A stretch of 8,383 nucleotides of DNA. Source: CAYYJM01 sp964471755 (GTDB lineage: Bacteria > Planctomycetota > Planctomycetia > Gemmatales > Gemmataceae). Below the pieces are notes generated by a model. That model did not search any database, was not told the DNA's origin, and worked only from the letters and a program-made list of their open reading frames with translations. The translations under genes and the position numbers were made by a program. Of this stretch, positions 6,497 to 8,383 are shown piece after piece. Location: contig CAYYJM010000269.1 of assembly GCA_964471755.1 (NCBI GenBank), positions 1 to 8,383 on the forward strand, given 5' to 3'. How positions within the stretch are numbered: position 1 is the first letter of the stretch; every line of letters starts with the position of its first letter.

Positions 6497-8287
6497 ATGG
6501 ACGTGCATCAGATTCGTACCCTGACCAGCCAGCTGAGCGAGGATCTCGCCTGGCTGGAACAGCACGCCGAGCGAACCACCGGCGACGACGAGGCGACGGC
6601 CCGCCTGCGCCTGGCCGCCTCGCTGGTGCGCAACTGCGTTGGGCCCACGCTCGATGGGCAGGCGTCGCGACCATTGCACGTCGTGGTCGTGGGGGGGGCC
6701 GGCGCGGGCAAGAGTACCGTCAGCAACATGCTCTCCGGCGCGGTGGCGGCCGAGGCCAATCCCCAGGCGGGATTCACCCGCCATCCCATCGCCTACACCG
6801 GCCAGTCCGGGCCGATCAGCTGGACGCAGCATGCCGGCTTCCTGGGACCGCTCTCGCGTCTGGTCGAGCCGGCACCGTCGAGCCTGGACCAGGACGTATA
6901 CCAGATCCGGCGAATCACCTCCGATCCGGCGGGCTTCGACCTGCTCAAGGATTTCGTCGTCTGGGACTGCCCGGACATGACGACGTGGGCCTCGCAGGGA
7001 TACGTCTCCCGTCTGCTGGAGGTGGCCGGCCTGGCCGACGTGCTGGTCTACGTCGCCTCCGACGAGCGCTACAACGATGAGATCCCGACGGAGTTCCTGC
7101 GCCTGCTGCTGCAGACGGGCAAGCCGGTGATCTGCGTCCTGGTCAAGATGCGTGAGGCGGACGCGGCGGCACTGGTGGCCCACTTCCAGGCCCAGGTGGT
7201 GGCGACGCTGCCGATCCCGTTCCTGAACCGCGAGCAGCTGGCCGACCCGGCCCGGCAGGCCCCGAAGTACCGCGTCCCGCTGGTCAATCAGGTGGCCGTC
7301 CTGGGCGGCGACCCGGCCCGCGCTCGACAGCGCACCGTCATCGGCGCGATGCGCTTCCTGATGCTCAACCAGGAGCAACTCTTCGGCTTCGCCCGCAAAG
7401 ATCTCGACGCCCTGCGGCTATGGGAACGCATGGTCGCCGAGGGCCGCGTCGAGTTCGATGGCCGTTACGTCAAGGAGTACCTGACGACGGAGAAGTTTCG
7501 CGGCTTCGACGAGGCCCTGCTCAAGCTGATGGAACTGCTGGAACTGCCGGGCATCGGCAAGCTGTTGAGCGGGACACTGCACGTGATCCGGATGCCGGTC
7601 ATGTGGCTGGCCGGCCTGTTCAGCCGGGCGGTGAGCCGACCGCCGGTCGCGGGTCGGCCGGAGTACCCGGTCCTGGAGGAGGCACTCGGCGGCTGGACCG
7701 ATGGCCTGCGCAAGGAGGTGGCACGGCTCTCGACCACGCATCCGCTGTTCGAGCAGATGCACCGCACCTTCCAGGGTGGCGGCCTGGCCTCGAAGGCGCA
7801 GGAGCGGTTCGCGCTCGCCTTCAAGGAGTTTCAGAAGGGGCTGCATGCCGAGGTGGACCGCTCGGCCCGGGCGATCTTCGAGGAACTGGAGAAGAACCCG
7901 GTCATGCTGAACACCCTGCGCGGGAGCAAGCTGCTGCTCGACTCGGTGTCGATCGGCGCGACGCTGGTCGCCGGCGGCATCGCCTGGCATGATGTCATCC
8001 TGGTGCCAATCATCGCGACGCTGTCGCAGAAGCTGGTCGAGTTGCTCGGCAAGGGCTTCGTCGATGCCCAGCGCGAGACGACCCGGCAGCGGCAGCGGGA
8101 GCTGATGAAGGAGACGATCTCCGGGCCGCTGGCCGAGTGGCTGGCGACCTGGCCGACGACGGACGGCTCGGAGTACGAGCGGTTGCAGAAGGCGTTGCAC
8201 CGGGTGCCGGGGAACCTGCACGCGATCAACCACCTGTTGCACGAGCAGTTGCAGCAGCGCGCGGCGTCGTCGGCTCCGCCGGGTTGA
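6497..8287 (+). CDS. Dynamin-like GTPase with altered G3 and G4 motifs
   Basis: A 596-residue P-loop GTPase of the dynamin/TRAFAC type. Residues 60-74 hold LHVVVVGGAGAGKST (Walker A, G66 to S73). A likely switch I threonine is Thr-94 in AGFTRHPI. The G3 position is WDCPDMTTW (156-164), where canonical DxPG is replaced by DCPD. The G4 position is VLVKMREAD (214-222), where N/TKxD is reduced to VKMR. GTP specificity is therefore uncertain. After the GTPase core come helical regions: a hydrophobic stretch (356-378) and a longer one (482-517, LLDSVSIGATLVAGG and VILVPIIATL), followed by a basic helix, as in bacterial dynamin-like proteins that touch membranes. The ATG at 6497 has GGGAG 9 bases upstream; an in-frame TTG at 6440 overlaps the -10 box and was rejected. 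It could remodel membranes or act in cell-envelope defence; the exact role is unknown. Confidence 0.83.
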   Translation: MDVHQIRTLTSQLSEDLAWLEQHAERTTGDDEATARLRLAASLVRNCVGPTLDGQASRPLHVVVVGGAGAGKSTVSNMLSGAVAAEANPQAGFTRHPIAYTGQSGPISWTQHAGFLGPLSRLVEPAPSSLDQDVYQIRRITSDPAGFDLLKDFVVWDCPDMTTWASQGYVSRLLEVAGLADVLVYVASDERYNDEIPTEFLRLLLQTGKPVICVLVKMREADAAALVAHFQAQVVATLPIPFLNREQLADPARQAPKYRVPLVNQVAVLGGDPARARQRTVIGAMRFLMLNQEQLFGFARKDLDALRLWERMVAEGRVEFDGRYVKEYLTTEKFRGFDEALLKLMELLELPGIGKLLSGTLHVIRMPVMWLAGLFSRAVSRPPVAGRPEYPVLEEALGGWTDGLRKEVARLSTTHPLFEQMHRTFQGGGLASKAQERFALAFKEFQKGLHAEVDRSARAIFEELEKNPVMLNTLRGSKLLLDSVSIGATLVAGGIAWHDVILVPIIATLSQKLVELLGKGFVDAQRETTRQRQRELMKETISGPLAEWLATWPTTDGSEYERLQKALHRVPGNLHAINHLLHEQLQQRAASSAPPG

Positions 8288-8295
8288 TCTTCATT

Positions 8296-8353
8296 TAGCC
8301 GCCGGCTTGCCGGCGGTGCCTGGTGACAAAGACCGCCGGCAAGCCGGCGGCTA
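8296..8353. repeat. REP-like inverted pair (REPIN/BIME type)
   Basis: A perfect 22-bp inverted repeat (8296-8317 and 8332-8353) with a 14-base spacer begins 9 bases after the GTPase stop codon. Each arm begins TAG and then holds its own palindrome, CCGCCGGC-TT-GCCGGCGG. Preceded by T or A, this gives TTAG/ATAG heads followed by a palindrome, the layout of REP elements with their conserved tetranucleotide. As RNA it would form a very stable hairpin, so it may also end or stabilise the GTPase transcript. No transposase is present nearby. The last 30 bases of the window show nothing further. Confidence 0.75.
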
Positions 8354-8383
8354 TCCCATGTTAGGAAAGTAATGCACGGGGAA

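Overview
This GC-rich window looks like chromosomal DNA from a planctomycete, most likely of the Gemmata type. That assignment is an inference. It rests on a VIT-domain secreted protein, an ECF sigma factor paired with a proline-rich membrane anti-sigma, a von Willebrand A (VWA) protein with a small lipoprotein, a dynamin-like GTPase, and TAGAAT-type -10 boxes. No rRNA, tRNA, CRISPR array, integrase or transposase is visible.

Left half, minus strand (1-3654), read from high to low coordinates. A small lipoprotein (3654-3250) is joined by a one-base stop/start overlap to a membrane-anchored VWA protein with an intact metal-binding site (3250-2408). A 168-base gap holds a sigma70-like promoter and a possible ECF-type promoter. 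It is followed by an ECF sigma factor (2239-1676) and its probable anti-sigma partner (1615-299), a single-pass membrane protein with a long proline-rich linker and an unassigned C-terminal domain. A hairpin follows. The start of a secreted VIT-domain protein (148 to the window edge) is cut off by the left boundary. The left half therefore reads as envelope surveillance plus exported VWA/VIT proteins.

Right half, plus strand (3846-8287). A 191-base divergent region carries promoter candidates in both directions. A 481-residue protein (3846-5291) has a C-terminal segment resembling a VWA-like domain whose metal-binding motif is lost. Ten bases later comes a clear glycine oxidase, ThiO (5302-6390). 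After a 106-base gap with its own TAGAAT box comes a 596-residue dynamin-like GTPase (6497-8287) with a good P-loop but altered G3 and G4 motifs. A 22-bp inverted pair of REP-like palindromes (8296-8353) follows the GTPase.

The least explained part is the pairing of the degenerate VWA-like protein with the dynamin-like GTPase around a metabolic gene. It might be a membrane-acting or conflict-type module of the kind seen in multicellular and planctomycete bacteria, but sequence alone does not prove this.
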